A DNA stretch of 64,000 nt, taken from NCBI GenBank assembly GCA_016710165.1, contig JADJLJ010000001.1:1736001-1800000 (forward strand), in the 5' to 3' direction. Of the stretch, positions 9,114 to 18,863 are shown piece by piece. Made by a program: the position numbers and the translations under genes. Below the pieces are notes generated by a model. It saw only the letters and a list, made by a program, of their open reading frames with translations. It did no database searches and was not told the origin of the DNA. The DNA comes from Chitinophagaceae bacterium. GTDB lineage: Bacteria; Bacteroidota; Bacteroidia; Chitinophagales; Chitinophagaceae. Position 1 is the stretch's first letter. The number at the start of each line of letters is the position of its first letter.

Positions 9114-9689
9114 ATGAGTTCGATACACCAGAAGATACTGATCATTACGGCTCCATCGGGTGCCGGAAAAACATCTATCACCCGCCACCTGATGAATGTT
9201 TTTCCCGTGCTGGCATTTTCCGTTTCTGCCGCCACCCGCAAATCAAGAGGCAATGAAAAAGACGGCGTGGATTATTATTTCATAAGCGTGGATGATTTCA
9301 AACAGAAGATACAGAACAAGGAATTTGCCGAATGGGAAATGGTATACGAAGGAAAATACTACGGCACATTGAAATCAGAAATGAAACGCATTTGGGCGCT
9401 TAATAAGGTTCCGGTTCTTGATATCGACGTTAAAGGAGCCATTCACATACAACAGCAATATCCCGAAAATACCCTCAGCCTTTTTATAGACCCCCCTTCG
9501 GTAGATGAACTGAAAAAAAGACTTCTCAGCCGCGGCACAGAAACGGAAGAATCATTGGGCGCCCGGATAAATAAAGCCTCCTATGAAATGTCTTTCAAGG
9601 ATCATTTCAACAAGACCATAGTAAATGACAACCTGCAACGTGCCTGTGCAGAAGCAGAACAGATCGTGCGTGAATTCCTGCTGCAATAA
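9114..9689 (+). CDS. gmk: Guanylate kinase
   Basis: Phosphorylates GMP to GDP with ATP. P-loop APSGAGKT near the N-terminus, then the GMP-binding region (RKSRGNEKDGVDYYF) and lid; 191 aa from the chosen start. ATG 9114 is preferred because family members begin shortly before the P-loop; an upstream start at 9048 would run back into the lipoprotein gene. The sequence TTTCTTTG ends 3 nt before the ATG, close to a -7 box. Confidence 0.96.
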   Translation: MSSIHQKILIITAPSGAGKTSITRHLMNVFPVLAFSVSAATRKSRGNEKDGVDYYFISVDDFKQKIQNKEFAEWEMVYEGKYYGTLKSEMKRIWALNKVPVLDIDVKGAIHIQQQYPENTLSLFIDPPSVDELKKRLLSRGTETEESLGARINKASYEMSFKDHFNKTIVNDNLQRACAEAEQIVREFLLQ

Positions 9690-9732
9690 CCACTAAAAGG
9701 GCTTTTTAAAAACTCTTTCTTATTTTTACTGC

Positions 9733-11018
9733 ATGGATTGGATAACCCCCGTTGCCATCATCGCCTCCCTGTTGCTTATCGGTTTTTTCGCCGGAATAGA
9801 AATAGCCTTTATTACGGCCAACAAACTTTCCATAGAACTGAACCGTAAACAGGGCACCCGCAGCGGAAAGGTATGGGGCTATTTTTCCGACCGCCCTGCC
9901 CGTTTCATAGGTACCACCCTGGTAGGCATCAACATCGTTTTTGTGGTATATGGCCTGCTGGTGGTAGATATGCTGTTCCCCATCTGGCACTGGATCGAGT
10001 CCAAACTGCCTGATTCATTAACCGATTCCGTAAAGTACATCAAGCTATTTGTTGAAACCGTTCTTTCCACACTGATCGTTCTTTTTGTGGAGTTCATTTG
10101 TAAGGCTTTTTTCCGGGCAAGGAACAATGATGTGATGAATTCCACCACCATCAGCTACATCGTCCGCTTCTTTTACTGGCTGTTCTCTTCCCTGGCATCT
10201 TATTTTGTTGACATCTCCGAATGGATACTGAAATACATTTTCAATGTAAAGATCAACCCTAAAAAGATATGTTCAGCAAAGTAGACCTGGAGCATTTCAT
10301 GCAACAGAGCGGAAGCCATGAAGAGGAGGATAGCAATGAAATAAACAAAGAGCTGTTCGAGAATGCCCTGTCGCTGAGCGAAACAAAACTCAGGGAGTGC
10401 CTCATTCCCCGGAAGGAGATTGAAGCGGTGGGTATCAACACATCCATCGATGAAGTAAAGGGCAAATTCATTTCCACCCAGCTGAGCAAACTGGTGGTGT
10501 ACGAAAATAACATCGATAACATCAGCGGTTATATTCACCAGCTCGACCTGTTCAAGCGCCCGGCATCTGTAAGGGATATTTTGTTGCCCATCCCTACCGT
10601 GCCCGAGAGCATGAGTGCCACCGACCTGATGAACAAATTCAGCAAGGAACACAAGACCATTGCCTGGGTGGTAGATGAGTTTGGCGGCACCGCCGGAATT
10701 GTCACCATGGAAGACCTGCTGGAAGAGATATTCGGCGACATTAAAGACGAATACGACACCGAAGAGTTTGTGGAAAAGCAACTGGCAGGTAATGAATTCA
10801 TCTTCAGCGGCAGGCTGGAACTGGATTACATAACGGAGAAGTACAAACTGAACTTCCCGAATGACGAAGAAACGGAGACCCTGTCCGGCTATATCATCAA
10901 AAACCATGAAGAGATCCCCCGGTTGAAAGACCATATCATCATGGGTAATTATGAGATCGACATTTTAAACGTAAGCGATACCCGTATTGAGATGGTGAAA
11001 CTGAAGGTCATCAAATAG
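9733..11018 (+). pseudogene. CNNM/CBS/CorC-type membrane protein (GldE-like), split by a frameshift
   Basis: Two reading frames form one hemolysin/CorC-family protein. Frame one (9733-10284) gives the CNNM (DUF21) membrane domain with about four helices. Frame two (ATG 10269 to 11018) starts MFSKVDLEHFMQQ and gives the CBS pair (IPRKEIEAV; WVVDEFGGTAGIVTMEDLLEEIFG) and the C-terminal CorC_HlyC domain. Restoring one A in the run at 10260-10264 fuses them as NPKKDMFSKVD without other change, giving about 428 aa, the usual family length. So a single A is missing. If real, the downstream ATG overlaps the first stop by 16 nt and could be translated by coupling. GldE of gliding motility belongs to this family. 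Confidence 0.85.
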
Positions 11019-11057
11019 TTTTTGCTTCCGGATTTTTATTTTAACCTGCCTGTGCAC

Positions 11058-12176
11058 ATGATAATTGCCATTGATACAAGATTTTTAGGCACAGGCCGCC
11101 GCGATGCCGGCAGGAGCTTTGATGTGGATCAGCTGCTTCCGTTCGTCAAAGAAAATGACCAGCACCGGTTCCTGTTCCTGTCCGATAAGGTTTTTGACGC
11201 TGAGATGACTTTTCCAAAAAATGTGACTGCATTGGTAACCGGCCCCGGGATAAAGAATGGTTTATTGATGCAGTACTGGTTCAATTACAGGTTACCCCCG
11301 TTGTTAAAAAAACAAAAGGCAGATGTTTTTGTGAGCTTGGATGGCATTTGTTCATTACGTACAGAAATTCCCCAGTGCATTGTGATCCCCGACACTTCTT
11401 TCCTGCAATACCCTTTGTACTTCAGAAAAGCAAATGCCCGTTATTATAAAAAGAATACCGCTGCTTTTATTGCCAAAGCAAAAGCCGTGGCAACCGTTTC
11501 GGAATTCTCAAGAAAAGTACTGGTTGATCATTGTAAAACGGATCCGTCAAAAATTGAAGTGATCCACGAAGGGGCTGCCGGAATGTATGTACCCCTTGGC
11601 CAGGAAGAAAAAGAGAACGTCCGGGAAACCCATGCTGATGGAAAAGAATACTTTTTATGTTCCGGGAACGACAACCCACGCAGTAACCTGGTCAACCTGC
11701 TGAAAGCCTTTTCATTTTTTAAAAAAAGGCAGAAGAGCAGTATGCTGTTACTGGTCACCGGCAACCCGGGAGAAGATCTTATGAAAAGGCTCAAAACATA
11801 CAAATACAGGGATGAGGTGAAAGTATTGCAGCGCCTTACCGGAAATGAACTGGCAGGAATAACCGCCGCTGCCTGTGCGGTGGTTCACCCGGTTTTGTAT
11901 GAAGATGCCGCCCTGGTCCCTTTCCGGGCCATGCAATGTGGTGTGCCGCTGGTATGCAGTGCTGCCGGCTCCCTGCCCGAAGTTTGTGATGATGCGGCTT
12001 TGTATGCGAACCCGGATGATTTTGAGGATATTGCCCAGATGATGATGACGGTATTCAAAGACGAGGATAAGGCCCGGGATATGGCCAGGACAGGAATGAA
12101 AAGAGCTGGTATCTTTCAAAATAGCAAGGCAGGTGAGTTGTTGGGGTCGCTGATAAAGAAAGCCGTCAATGGCTAA
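11058..12176 (+). CDS. Glycosyltransferase (GT4-like)
   Basis: Retaining glycosyltransferase of GT-B fold, probably transferring a sugar to an envelope glycan or lipid. Starts MIIAIDTRFLGTGRRDAGRSF. The C-terminal half has the Rossmann donor-binding domain (about 195-350) with the loop AAACAVVHPVLYEDAALVPFRAMQCGVPLVCS, containing the E-x7-E-like donor motif in altered form, followed by LPEVCDDAALYANPDD. No membrane helices. ATG 11058 is preferred over a TTG at 11022. The acceptor cannot be inferred. Confidence 0.82.
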   Translation: MIIAIDTRFLGTGRRDAGRSFDVDQLLPFVKENDQHRFLFLSDKVFDAEMTFPKNVTALVTGPGIKNGLLMQYWFNYRLPPLLKKQKADVFVSLDGICSLRTEIPQCIVIPDTSFLQYPLYFRKANARYYKKNTAAFIAKAKAVATVSEFSRKVLVDHCKTDPSKIEVIHEGAAGMYVPLGQEEKENVRETHADGKEYFLCSGNDNPRSNLVNLLKAFSFFKKRQKSSMLLLVTGNPGEDLMKRLKTYKYRDEVKVLQRLTGNELAGITAAACAVVHPVLYEDAALVPFRAMQCGVPLVCSAAGSLPEVCDDAALYANPDDFEDIAQMMMTVFKDEDKARDMARTGMKRAGIFQNSKAGELLGSLIKKAVNG

Positions 12177-12183
12177 TTTCAGT

Positions 12184-12191
12184 TAATTTTG
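12184..12191 (+). promoter_or_regulatory. Candidate -7 box for gldC
   Basis: TAATTTTG fits TAnnTTTG, 47 nt before the gldC ATG and just after the glycosyltransferase stop. Confidence 0.4.
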
Positions 12192-12238
12192 CAGCGCATA
12201 AACAAAACCGGTCTTAGCTAAAAATCACCCCGTATAGT

Positions 12239-12583
12239 ATGAACAAATCAACAATAAAGATCGACGTCCTGCTTGACCCGGATAAAATGCCGGAGCAAAT
12301 AAACTGGCAGGCAAGCGACAGCACCGCCGATATGGTGCAAAAGGCAAAAGCCATGAGTGTGGCTTTTTGGGACGGAACAGATAAATCAGCGCTGCGGATC
12401 GACCTCTGGACCAAGGACATGATGGTGGATGAAATGGCCGACTTTTATTACCAGATGATGATGGGTATGGCGGATTCATTTAAGCGGGCCACCCGCCAGG
12501 AGGAAATGAGTGATGACATGAAAAAATTTGCCAAAGAGTTTTTTGATAAATTCAGGGCAATACAACTGAAAGAACAGGGATAG
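12239..12583 (+). CDS. gldC: Gliding motility protein GldC
   Basis: Small cytoplasmic protein (114 aa) associated with Bacteroidetes gliding motility and T9SS. The typical core is present: KAKAMSVAFWDGTDKSALRIDLWTKDMMVDEM followed by ADSFKRATR. Its exact role in the motor is unknown. It has no gldB neighbour here, but a frameshifted GldE-like gene lies about 1.2 kb upstream and gldH plus a PorG-like gene lie at 41.7-43.2 kb. Confidence 0.93.
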   Translation: MNKSTIKIDVLLDPDKMPEQINWQASDSTADMVQKAKAMSVAFWDGTDKSALRIDLWTKDMMVDEMADFYYQMMMGMADSFKRATRQEEMSDDMKKFAKEFFDKFRAIQLKEQG

Positions 12584-12736
12584 AAATAAGCCGTAAGGGG
12601 GAAGTGGCAAGGTACAAGATCTTACATACAGAGATCTTATCCTGATAGCAAACCAAAAGGATGTTTTTTAGTAAAGACCTATCCCGTGCAGCCAGCAGCT
12701 ACTTCCCTGATTTTAAACCAAGTAAAACATACCACC

Positions 12737-13189
12737 ATGAGTTTAGAACAACAGATAATGGCCGAAATGAAAGAAGCCATGAAGGCGAAGAACGAAGGAG
12801 TGTTGCGTGGCTTGCGGGCCATCAAGGCAGAGATCATCAAAGCAAAGACCGAACCGGGTGCCGGAGGCGGGATCAATGAAGCAACCGAACAGAAATTCCT
12901 GCAAAAGATGATGAAGCAACGCAGGGACTCGCTGGAGATATTTGAAAACCAGGGAAGAGAAGACCTGGCTGCCAAAGAAAAAGAAGAGATGGCCGTGATC
13001 GAAAGATTCCTGCCCAAACAATTAAGTGAAGCAGAACTGAAGGAAGCACTGAAAAAAATAATTGCTGATACCGGCGCCGCTTCTGCAGCAGATATGGGCA
13101 AAGTGATGGGAGTGGCCAGCAAACAACTGGCAGGGCTGGCCGATGGAAAAACCATCAGTACGGCAGTAAAAGAATTACTGGCCGGGTAA
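12737..13189 (+). CDS. GatB/YqeY domain protein
   Basis: 150-aa YqeY-family protein (MSLEQQIMAEMKEAMKAKNEG start; EKEEMAVIERFLPKQLSE centre), all helical, homologous to the C-terminal tRNA-binding domain of GatB. Function as a free-standing protein is unclear. ATG 12737 matches the family start; an upstream GTG at 12686 would only add non-conserved residues. The preceding gap 12584-12736 holds a short AAGATCT/AGATCTT inverted repeat and no gene. Confidence 0.9.
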   Translation: MSLEQQIMAEMKEAMKAKNEGVLRGLRAIKAEIIKAKTEPGAGGGINEATEQKFLQKMMKQRRDSLEIFENQGREDLAAKEKEEMAVIERFLPKQLSEAELKEALKKIIADTGAASAADMGKVMGVASKQLAGLADGKTISTAVKELLAG

Positions 13190-13212
13190 AAAATAATCTA
13201 CACAGATACCAT

Positions 13213-13752
13213 ATGCTGATAGACCTGGTTTTCGCAGTGCTTATTGTAATGGCCGTAATCAAAGGTTATCAAAAGGGGTTTGTCATAGCTGTATTTTCTG
13301 TTCTCGCCTTCATCATCGGCCTGGCAGCCGCTTTAAAATTGTCAACCGTAGTTGCTGCATACCTGAAAGACAGTGTGAGCATCTCAGCCAGGTGGCTGCC
13401 CGTTGTTGCCTTTGTACTTGTTTTCCTGGTGGTGGTCATCCTGGTAAGGCTGGGCGCCAAATTCATCGAAAAGACCATTCAGTTTGCATTGCTCGGATGG
13501 GCGAACCGGGTAGCCGGTATCTTATTGTATGCTGTACTTTACAGCATCATTTTCAGCATTGCTGTATTTTATGCAGAAAAACTGCAGTTGATACGGCCGG
13601 ATACCATTCGATCATCGCTGACCTATGGCTTTATAAAGCCCTGGGGGCCTGTGGTAATGGATAATTTTGGCAGGGTCATACCTGTTTTCAAAGACATGTT
13701 TACCGAATTAGGGGATTTTTTTAATACGATACCTGACAAAATTCAGCATTAA
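13213..13752 (+). CDS. CvpA family membrane protein
   Basis: 179 aa, four predicted membrane helices, homologous to CvpA (colicin V production; inner membrane). It begins MLIDLVFAVLIVMAVIKGYQKGFVIAVFSV, typical of the family, where the GxxKG loop is conserved. It follows yqeY by 23 bp and is probably in the same transcript. Function in Bacteroidetes is not established. Confidence 0.87.
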   Translation: MLIDLVFAVLIVMAVIKGYQKGFVIAVFSVLAFIIGLAAALKLSTVVAAYLKDSVSISARWLPVVAFVLVFLVVVILVRLGAKFIEKTIQFALLGWANRVAGILLYAVLYSIIFSIAVFYAEKLQLIRPDTIRSSLTYGFIKPWGPVVMDNFGRVIPVFKDMFTELGDFFNTIPDKIQH

Positions 13753-13853
13753 TTTCAGGCATTATCTTATTTGACGTAATTTTAGCCCGGATCGCCGGTT
13801 TCATAATATAAAGATTGAGATGGCGCTTTATATTAAACAATTTGTATTTACGG

Positions 13854-14609
13854 ATGAGTTACGAAATAAAACAAGACGGGAAATTTAAATTCATTGAAGA
13901 GGGCGATGGAGAACCGCTGATGCTGTTGCATGGGTTATTTGGTGCACTCAGCAATTTCCAGTTCCTCATTGAGCATTTTCGCAAAACCAATAAGGTGGTG
14001 GTACCCCTGCTGCCTTTACTCGACCTTGACCTGCTTCATACATCCGTAGGCGGTTTACAGAAGTTTGTACAGCGCTTTGTTGAACACCGCAATTACGATA
14101 ATATCCACCTGCTTGGAAATTCATTAGGCGGCCATGTGGCGCTGGTTCATATTTTAAAGCATCCCGAACGCATCAAATCCCTTATCCTCACCGGAAGTTC
14201 GGGCCTGTTTGAGAACGGAATGGGCGATACCTATCCGAAAAGGGGCGATAAGGAATACATACGTAAAAAGACACAACTTACTTTTTATGACCCGGCCATG
14301 GCCACCGAGGAACTGGTGAACGAGGTTTTTGAGATAACCAACAACCGCATGAAGGTCATCAAGATCATTGCCCTGGCAAAAAGCGCCATACGCAATAACC
14401 TGGGTGAAGAACTGAGCCAGATAAAACAGCCCGCCTGTCTTATCTGGGGAAACAACGATACCATCACACCCCCCTTCGTGGCGAAAGAATTCAACCGCCT
14501 GATACCGAACAGTGAACTGCATTTTATTGATAAATGCGGCCATGCTCCCATGATGGAAGTACCGGAAGAATTTAACAGGTTACTTGACCAGTTTTTATGC
14601 AAAGTTTAA
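13854..14609 (+). CDS. Alpha/beta hydrolase
   Basis: 251 aa with a complete catalytic triad: nucleophile Ser in LGNSLGGH, Asp in IWGNNDTITP and His in KCGHAPMMEVPEEF. The oxyanion strand is LMLLHGLFG. A soluble serine esterase/lipase-like enzyme; the substrate is unknown. ATG 13854 is chosen because the family pattern starts there and the 13 residues encoded further upstream are not conserved-looking. Confidence 0.88.
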   Translation: MSYEIKQDGKFKFIEEGDGEPLMLLHGLFGALSNFQFLIEHFRKTNKVVVPLLPLLDLDLLHTSVGGLQKFVQRFVEHRNYDNIHLLGNSLGGHVALVHILKHPERIKSLILTGSSGLFENGMGDTYPKRGDKEYIRKKTQLTFYDPAMATEELVNEVFEITNNRMKVIKIIALAKSAIRNNLGEELSQIKQPACLIWGNNDTITPPFVAKEFNRLIPNSELHFIDKCGHAPMMEVPEEFNRLLDQFLCKV

Positions 14610-14706
14610 GACTGCGGCTGCAACAATTTAAAAATTAAATTGTCCATATAATTTATACCAGAATTCATCGTTATTGGCATAGCGGCAATTAACCCAACCC
14701 GGTAAT

Positions 14707-15369
14707 ATGTTAACCATTGAACTGATAAATAGCAATATCCCACGCCTGCAACTGAAAGACTCTGTAAGCAAGGCCCTGACCCTCATCAGCGATTTCCGGC
14801 TTACCCACCTGCCGGTAGTAGAAGACGAGAAATACCTTGGCCTGGTAAGTGAAGACGACCTGCTGGACGCGGAAGAACCCAAAATGCCTGTAGAACTGTT
14901 GCAGGAGAACTTCCTGAAAGCTTCTGTTCACGATAACGAACATTTCCTGAATGCCGTAACCTGCTGCAACCAGTTTGATACTACGGTGGTGCCCGTTGTT
15001 AATGAAGAGAATGAACTGGTGGGTGTGATCACCGCCAGCGATCTTTTGAAAACGCTGGGCAATTTTGCAGGCACCAACGAAATTGGCGGCATCATCGTGC
15101 TGGAAATGGAACGGAGCCAGTTTGCCATTTCAGAAATAAGCCGCATCGTGGAGAGCAACGATGCCACCATCCTTCACCTGAATACAACGGTTCATTCCGA
15201 AACGGGAATGCTTACCGTGACCATTCACCTGAATAAAAAAGAGATCTCGTCCATCGTAGCAACTTTTGAACGGTACGAATTTGACGTGATCTATTATTTT
15301 GGCTATGAGAATTTTGAAAATGAGATACACAGCAATTATCGCCACCTGATGAACTACCTTGATATTTAA
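14707..15369 (+). CDS. CBS domain protein
   Basis: 220 aa: tandem CBS domains (about 5-60 and 70-125; LTHLPVVEDEKYLGLVSEDDLL and TTVVPVVNEENELVGVITASDLL), which normally bind adenosyl ligands. An ACT-like C-terminal region (about 135-205; EMERSQFAISEISRIVESNDATILHL) probably binds another small ligand. A stand-alone regulatory module; the partner is unknown. Confidence 0.85.
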   Translation: MLTIELINSNIPRLQLKDSVSKALTLISDFRLTHLPVVEDEKYLGLVSEDDLLDAEEPKMPVELLQENFLKASVHDNEHFLNAVTCCNQFDTTVVPVVNEENELVGVITASDLLKTLGNFAGTNEIGGIIVLEMERSQFAISEISRIVESNDATILHLNTTVHSETGMLTVTIHLNKKEISSIVATFERYEFDVIYYFGYENFENEIHSNYRHLMNYLDI

Positions 15370-15442
15370 AGATATTCTTCTTCCCTGTTTTCCCTGCAGC
15401 AGCTATCTTTATATTCCTGTCAGGCAGTAAAGTTTTGATGCA

Positions 15443-16894
15443 ATGACCGATCTGATAAAAATAATGCTTTGCTGCCTCCTGCTTTTTCCTGCCCTGTCTT
15501 CGCAGGCACAAAAACAAAAAACGCCCCCCGTTACCATGAACAACATATCGGTGCTTCCTTCCGATTCAAACCGAAAGGTCTGCATCAACAGCCTGGAAGT
15601 AACCGGAACAAAAAAAACCAAGATATACATTGTTTACCGGGAGATGCATTTCAAAAAAGGCGATTCCCTGCAGGTATCTTCCCTGCAAAAAGAAATGGAA
15701 CAGGCCCGGCGGCAGGTTTACAACACCACCCTTTTTAATGAAGTGAGCTTTGTGCTGACGGTTGTGGATTCGCAGCACGTGAACATAGCCGTACATGTTA
15801 CCGAGCGCTGGTACTTTTACCCCGTTCCGCTGTTTCAGCCGGTTGACCGGAATTTTAACGAATGGTACAAGACCTACAACGCCCGTTTTGACCGGGTGAA
15901 CTACGGGATAAAATTTGTGCATTATAACCTGAGTGGCCGCCGCGACCAGTTGCGTATCTACCTGATCAACGGGTATACCCGGAATATTTCCTTTTCATAC
16001 AGCAACCCGTACAGCAACCGCTCCCTTACCAACGGGTTCATCGTAAATGCGGGTTACTCTCAAAACCGGGAGACCCCTTACAAAACAGATTCCTCCAACA
16101 ATATCCTTCTTTACAAAAAAGATGATTTTACCAGAAAGACGATATACGCCGGCGCCGGGTTCATAATCCGCAAGGGCCTGTTCAAAAGGCATATCTTTTC
16201 GGCAAGTTATACGTACATCAAAGTGGCGGATTCCATCATCAACATAAAATACAACCCGGATTATTTTAACGGCCCGGTCACTTCAAAGAATATCGTTGAG
16301 TTCACATACCAGGTCCAGTACTCCAATGTAAACAATGTTTCTTACCCGCTGACCGGCAGATCCGCCTTTTTGAGTTTCCAGAAAAGAGGGCTTGGCATAT
16401 CGGGCGGAATAAATGTGCTTACCCTGGAAGCCGGTTACAACAAATACTTCAGCCTGGGCAAGAACTGGTACAGCAGCATCTACCTGAATGGAAAAGTAAA
16501 ACTGCCGTTCGACCAGGCATACATCAACCAGCGGGGGCTCGGGTATGGCGAGAATTACCTGCGGGGGCTGGAATATTATGTAATTGACGGGGTTGCCACG
16601 GCCCTGGTTAAAACAACATTGAAAAAGAAGATCGTTTCATTCAATATTCCATTCACCCTCTTCCCGAAGGTAATTACAAAGATCCCCTTTACCTTCTTTG
16701 CGAAGACCTATGCCGATCTTGGTTATGCATACAATAAAAAAACAACCTACACATACCTGAATAACCGGCTGCTTTACACCGGTGGTTTTGGCATCGATGT
16801 ACTCACCCTGTATGATATAAACCTCCGCTTTGAATACAGTTTCAACCAGTTAAAAGAAAACGGCCTGTTTTTACATAACCAATCCGGATTTTAG
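15443..16894 (+). CDS. BamA/TamA-family outer membrane protein
   Basis: Signal peptide (1-22, ending SQAQ), one or two POTRA-like domains (about 45-130; INSLEVTGTKKTKIYIVYRE and VHVTERWYFYPVPLF) and an Omp85 beta-barrel ending in Phe (NQSGF), the usual C-terminal signal for barrel insertion. At 483 aa it is shorter than BamA (the real bamA is at 34724-37450), so it is a TamA-like or lipid/protein transport paralogue. Followed by nadK. Confidence 0.85.
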   Translation: MTDLIKIMLCCLLLFPALSSQAQKQKTPPVTMNNISVLPSDSNRKVCINSLEVTGTKKTKIYIVYREMHFKKGDSLQVSSLQKEMEQARRQVYNTTLFNEVSFVLTVVDSQHVNIAVHVTERWYFYPVPLFQPVDRNFNEWYKTYNARFDRVNYGIKFVHYNLSGRRDQLRIYLINGYTRNISFSYSNPYSNRSLTNGFIVNAGYSQNRETPYKTDSSNNILLYKKDDFTRKTIYAGAGFIIRKGLFKRHIFSASYTYIKVADSIINIKYNPDYFNGPVTSKNIVEFTYQVQYSNVNNVSYPLTGRSAFLSFQKRGLGISGGINVLTLEAGYNKYFSLGKNWYSSIYLNGKVKLPFDQAYINQRGLGYGENYLRGLEYYVIDGVATALVKTTLKKKIVSFNIPFTLFPKVITKIPFTFFAKTYADLGYAYNKKTTYTYLNNRLLYTGGFGIDVLTLYDINLRFEYSFNQLKENGLFLHNQSGF

Positions 16895-16939
16895 GGGTAT
16901 ATTTACTGGCACTTTACTAAAACCATCTCCGCCGGGGGT

Positions 16940-17818
16940 ATGAAAATAGCGATCTACAGCAGGGGCATTAAGGAAAACCAGCACCAGGACATTATACAAC
17001 TGCTGGATGAACTGGCATTAAGCAATGTAGAACCCGTATTTTACCAGGATTTCTTCAACCAGTTTTATTCTTCCATTGATATCAAGACAAAGTATTCCAC
17101 CTTCAATTCATCCGACGACCTGGATGAGAGCATTGACTGCATGATGAGCCTTGGAGGTGACGGAACCCTGCTGGATACCGTGACCTTTGTTAAGGACAGC
17201 GGCATTCCCATACTGGGCATCAATTACGGCCGGCTTGGTTTCCTGGCAAATATCAGCCGGGATGAACTGCACCTGGCCGTACAGGCCCTGGTTGACCGGA
17301 CCTATGTACTGGATAAAAGAACACTCATTCATTTAGACGCCAACATTCCCCTGTTCGAAGACGGACCCTCTGCACTGAATGAATTCACCCTGCACAAAAA
17401 AGATACTTCGCCCATGATAAAAATTCACACTTACCTGAATGGTGAATTTTTAAACACGTACTGGGCAGACGGGTTGATCGTGGCCACGCCTACCGGTTCA
17501 ACCGGTTATTCGCTGAGTTGCAATGGCCCGGTGGTCTTCCCCGACAGCGGAAGTTTTGTAATTACACCGGTATCTCCGCATAACCTCAACATACGCCCCA
17601 TCGTGGTGCCCGACAACAATGTCATCTCCTTTGAAGTGGAAGGAAGAACAGACGGCTTCTTATGCTCCCTTGACAGCCGCCGGGAAGTAGTACCCAAAGA
17701 AATTCAATTAGCCGTACGAAAAGAGAATTTTATGGTGAACCTGATCCGCCTTAACGAAAATAATTTCCTCCAAACGCTGCGGAATAAACTGAGCTGGGGG
17801 CTGGATAAAAGGAACTGA
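16940..17818 (+). CDS. nadK: NAD kinase
   Basis: Makes NADP from NAD and ATP or polyphosphate in the cytoplasm. The catalytic GGDGT motif is at residues 72-76 (Asp74), and the conserved TPTGSTGYSLSCNGP segment and SLDSRR loop are present. 292 aa, normal length. Starts 45 bp after the TamA-like gene. Confidence 0.96.
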   Translation: MKIAIYSRGIKENQHQDIIQLLDELALSNVEPVFYQDFFNQFYSSIDIKTKYSTFNSSDDLDESIDCMMSLGGDGTLLDTVTFVKDSGIPILGINYGRLGFLANISRDELHLAVQALVDRTYVLDKRTLIHLDANIPLFEDGPSALNEFTLHKKDTSPMIKIHTYLNGEFLNTYWADGLIVATPTGSTGYSLSCNGPVVFPDSGSFVITPVSPHNLNIRPIVVPDNNVISFEVEGRTDGFLCSLDSRREVVPKEIQLAVRKENFMVNLIRLNENNFLQTLRNKLSWGLDKRN

Positions 17819-17847
17819 TCACCCGGACAGCATCTGTCTTTTCAACA

Positions 17848-17855
17848 TACCTTTG
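17848..17855 (+). promoter_or_regulatory. -7 box of the histidine kinase gene
   Basis: TACCTTTG fits TAnnTTTG and lies 12 nt before ATG 17868. Confidence 0.5.
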
Positions 17856-17867
17856 CAGAATTCCTTT

Positions 17868-18854
17868 ATGCCCGACAAGACAAAAAAACTCCGACTGGTA
17901 TTTTTTATTTACTGGTTCCTGCTGGCTTACATACTGGCAGCATTGGTCTGGTGGTTCATTGCCCTGAACCGGCAAAACCGGCTGATGACAAAATATGAAA
18001 TGGAACAACTGCACCCGGCTGATCCCGGTTACGAGGCAGAAGCCGAAAAATTCCGTTCGCTGGAAAAAAGAAAGTCAGCGCAATACATGGGAGAAGGCAT
18101 CACTTTTTTCCTGCTCATCATAGCCGGGGCGGTATTTGTTTACCGCGCTGTACGCCGTCAGTTGAAACAAAGCCAGGACCAGCAGCATTTTATGATGGCC
18201 CTTACCCATGAATTAAAAACACCCATCTCCGTTGCCAAACTGAACCTGGAGACCATACAGAAAAGAAAGCTGGATGAGCAGCAGCAGCAACGGCTTTTGC
18301 AAATAACCCTGCAGGAAACCAACCGGCTCAATGCGTTGTGCAATAACATGCTGCTCTCTTCCCAGATAGAAGCAGGCGGTTACCGCATCACCAACGAAGA
18401 AACCAATTTCAGCGAACTGGTAAGTACCTGCGTACAGGATTTTATGACCCGTTTTCCGCAGCACATCATCCGGCCGGCTGTAAACGAAGAATTGTTTGTG
18501 CAGGGCGACCGGCTGCTGCTGCAGATGCTGGTGAACAACCTGATCGATAATGCGATCAAATATGCCCCAAAGGAACTTCCCGTTACAGTAGATCTTCATG
18601 AAGAAAATAACAGGATCATCCTGCAGGTGAAGGATGAAGGCAAGGGTATATCCGATGAGGAGAAACAAAAAATATTCACCAAGTTTTACCGGGTAGGGAA
18701 CGCTGCAACCAAAGCGGCAAAAGGCACCGGGCTGGGACTTTACCTCTCAAAGAAAATTGCCCGGCAGCACAATGCAAACATTTCTGTGACAGATAATACA
18801 CCCGCGGGTTCTATTTTTACGGTTGAATTGAATTCATTTACTGAAAAAAGGTAG
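17868..18854 (+). CDS. Sensor histidine kinase
   Basis: Membrane-bound sensor with two helices (about 10-32 and 78-96) enclosing a small periplasmic loop of about 45 residues, HisKA domain with phospho-acceptor His114 (MALTHELKTPIS) and an HATPase_c domain (N-box NNLIDNAIKYA, G1 DEGKGIS, G2 GTGLGLYLS). ATG 17868 lies downstream of the -7 box; an upstream TTG would lie inside it. The response regulator follows 9 bp later. The signal is unknown; the loop is too small to hold a normal PAS/Cache sensor. Confidence 0.93.
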   Translation: MPDKTKKLRLVFFIYWFLLAYILAALVWWFIALNRQNRLMTKYEMEQLHPADPGYEAEAEKFRSLEKRKSAQYMGEGITFFLLIIAGAVFVYRAVRRQLKQSQDQQHFMMALTHELKTPISVAKLNLETIQKRKLDEQQQQRLLQITLQETNRLNALCNNMLLSSQIEAGGYRITNEETNFSELVSTCVQDFMTRFPQHIIRPAVNEELFVQGDRLLLQMLVNNLIDNAIKYAPKELPVTVDLHEENNRIILQVKDEGKGISDEEKQKIFTKFYRVGNAATKAAKGTGLGLYLSKKIARQHNANISVTDNTPAGSIFTVELNSFTEKR

Positions 18855-18863
18855 CTTAGCACA

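Noticed and set aside
10255..10275. Programmed -1 frameshifting in the CNNM gene
   Set aside because: The sequence CCT AAA AAG is not a proper X-XXY-YYZ slippery site and I see no following stem-loop; a missing A is simpler.
10200..10934. 244-codon open frame on the minus strand
   Set aside because: Antisense shadow of the CNNM/CBS gene.
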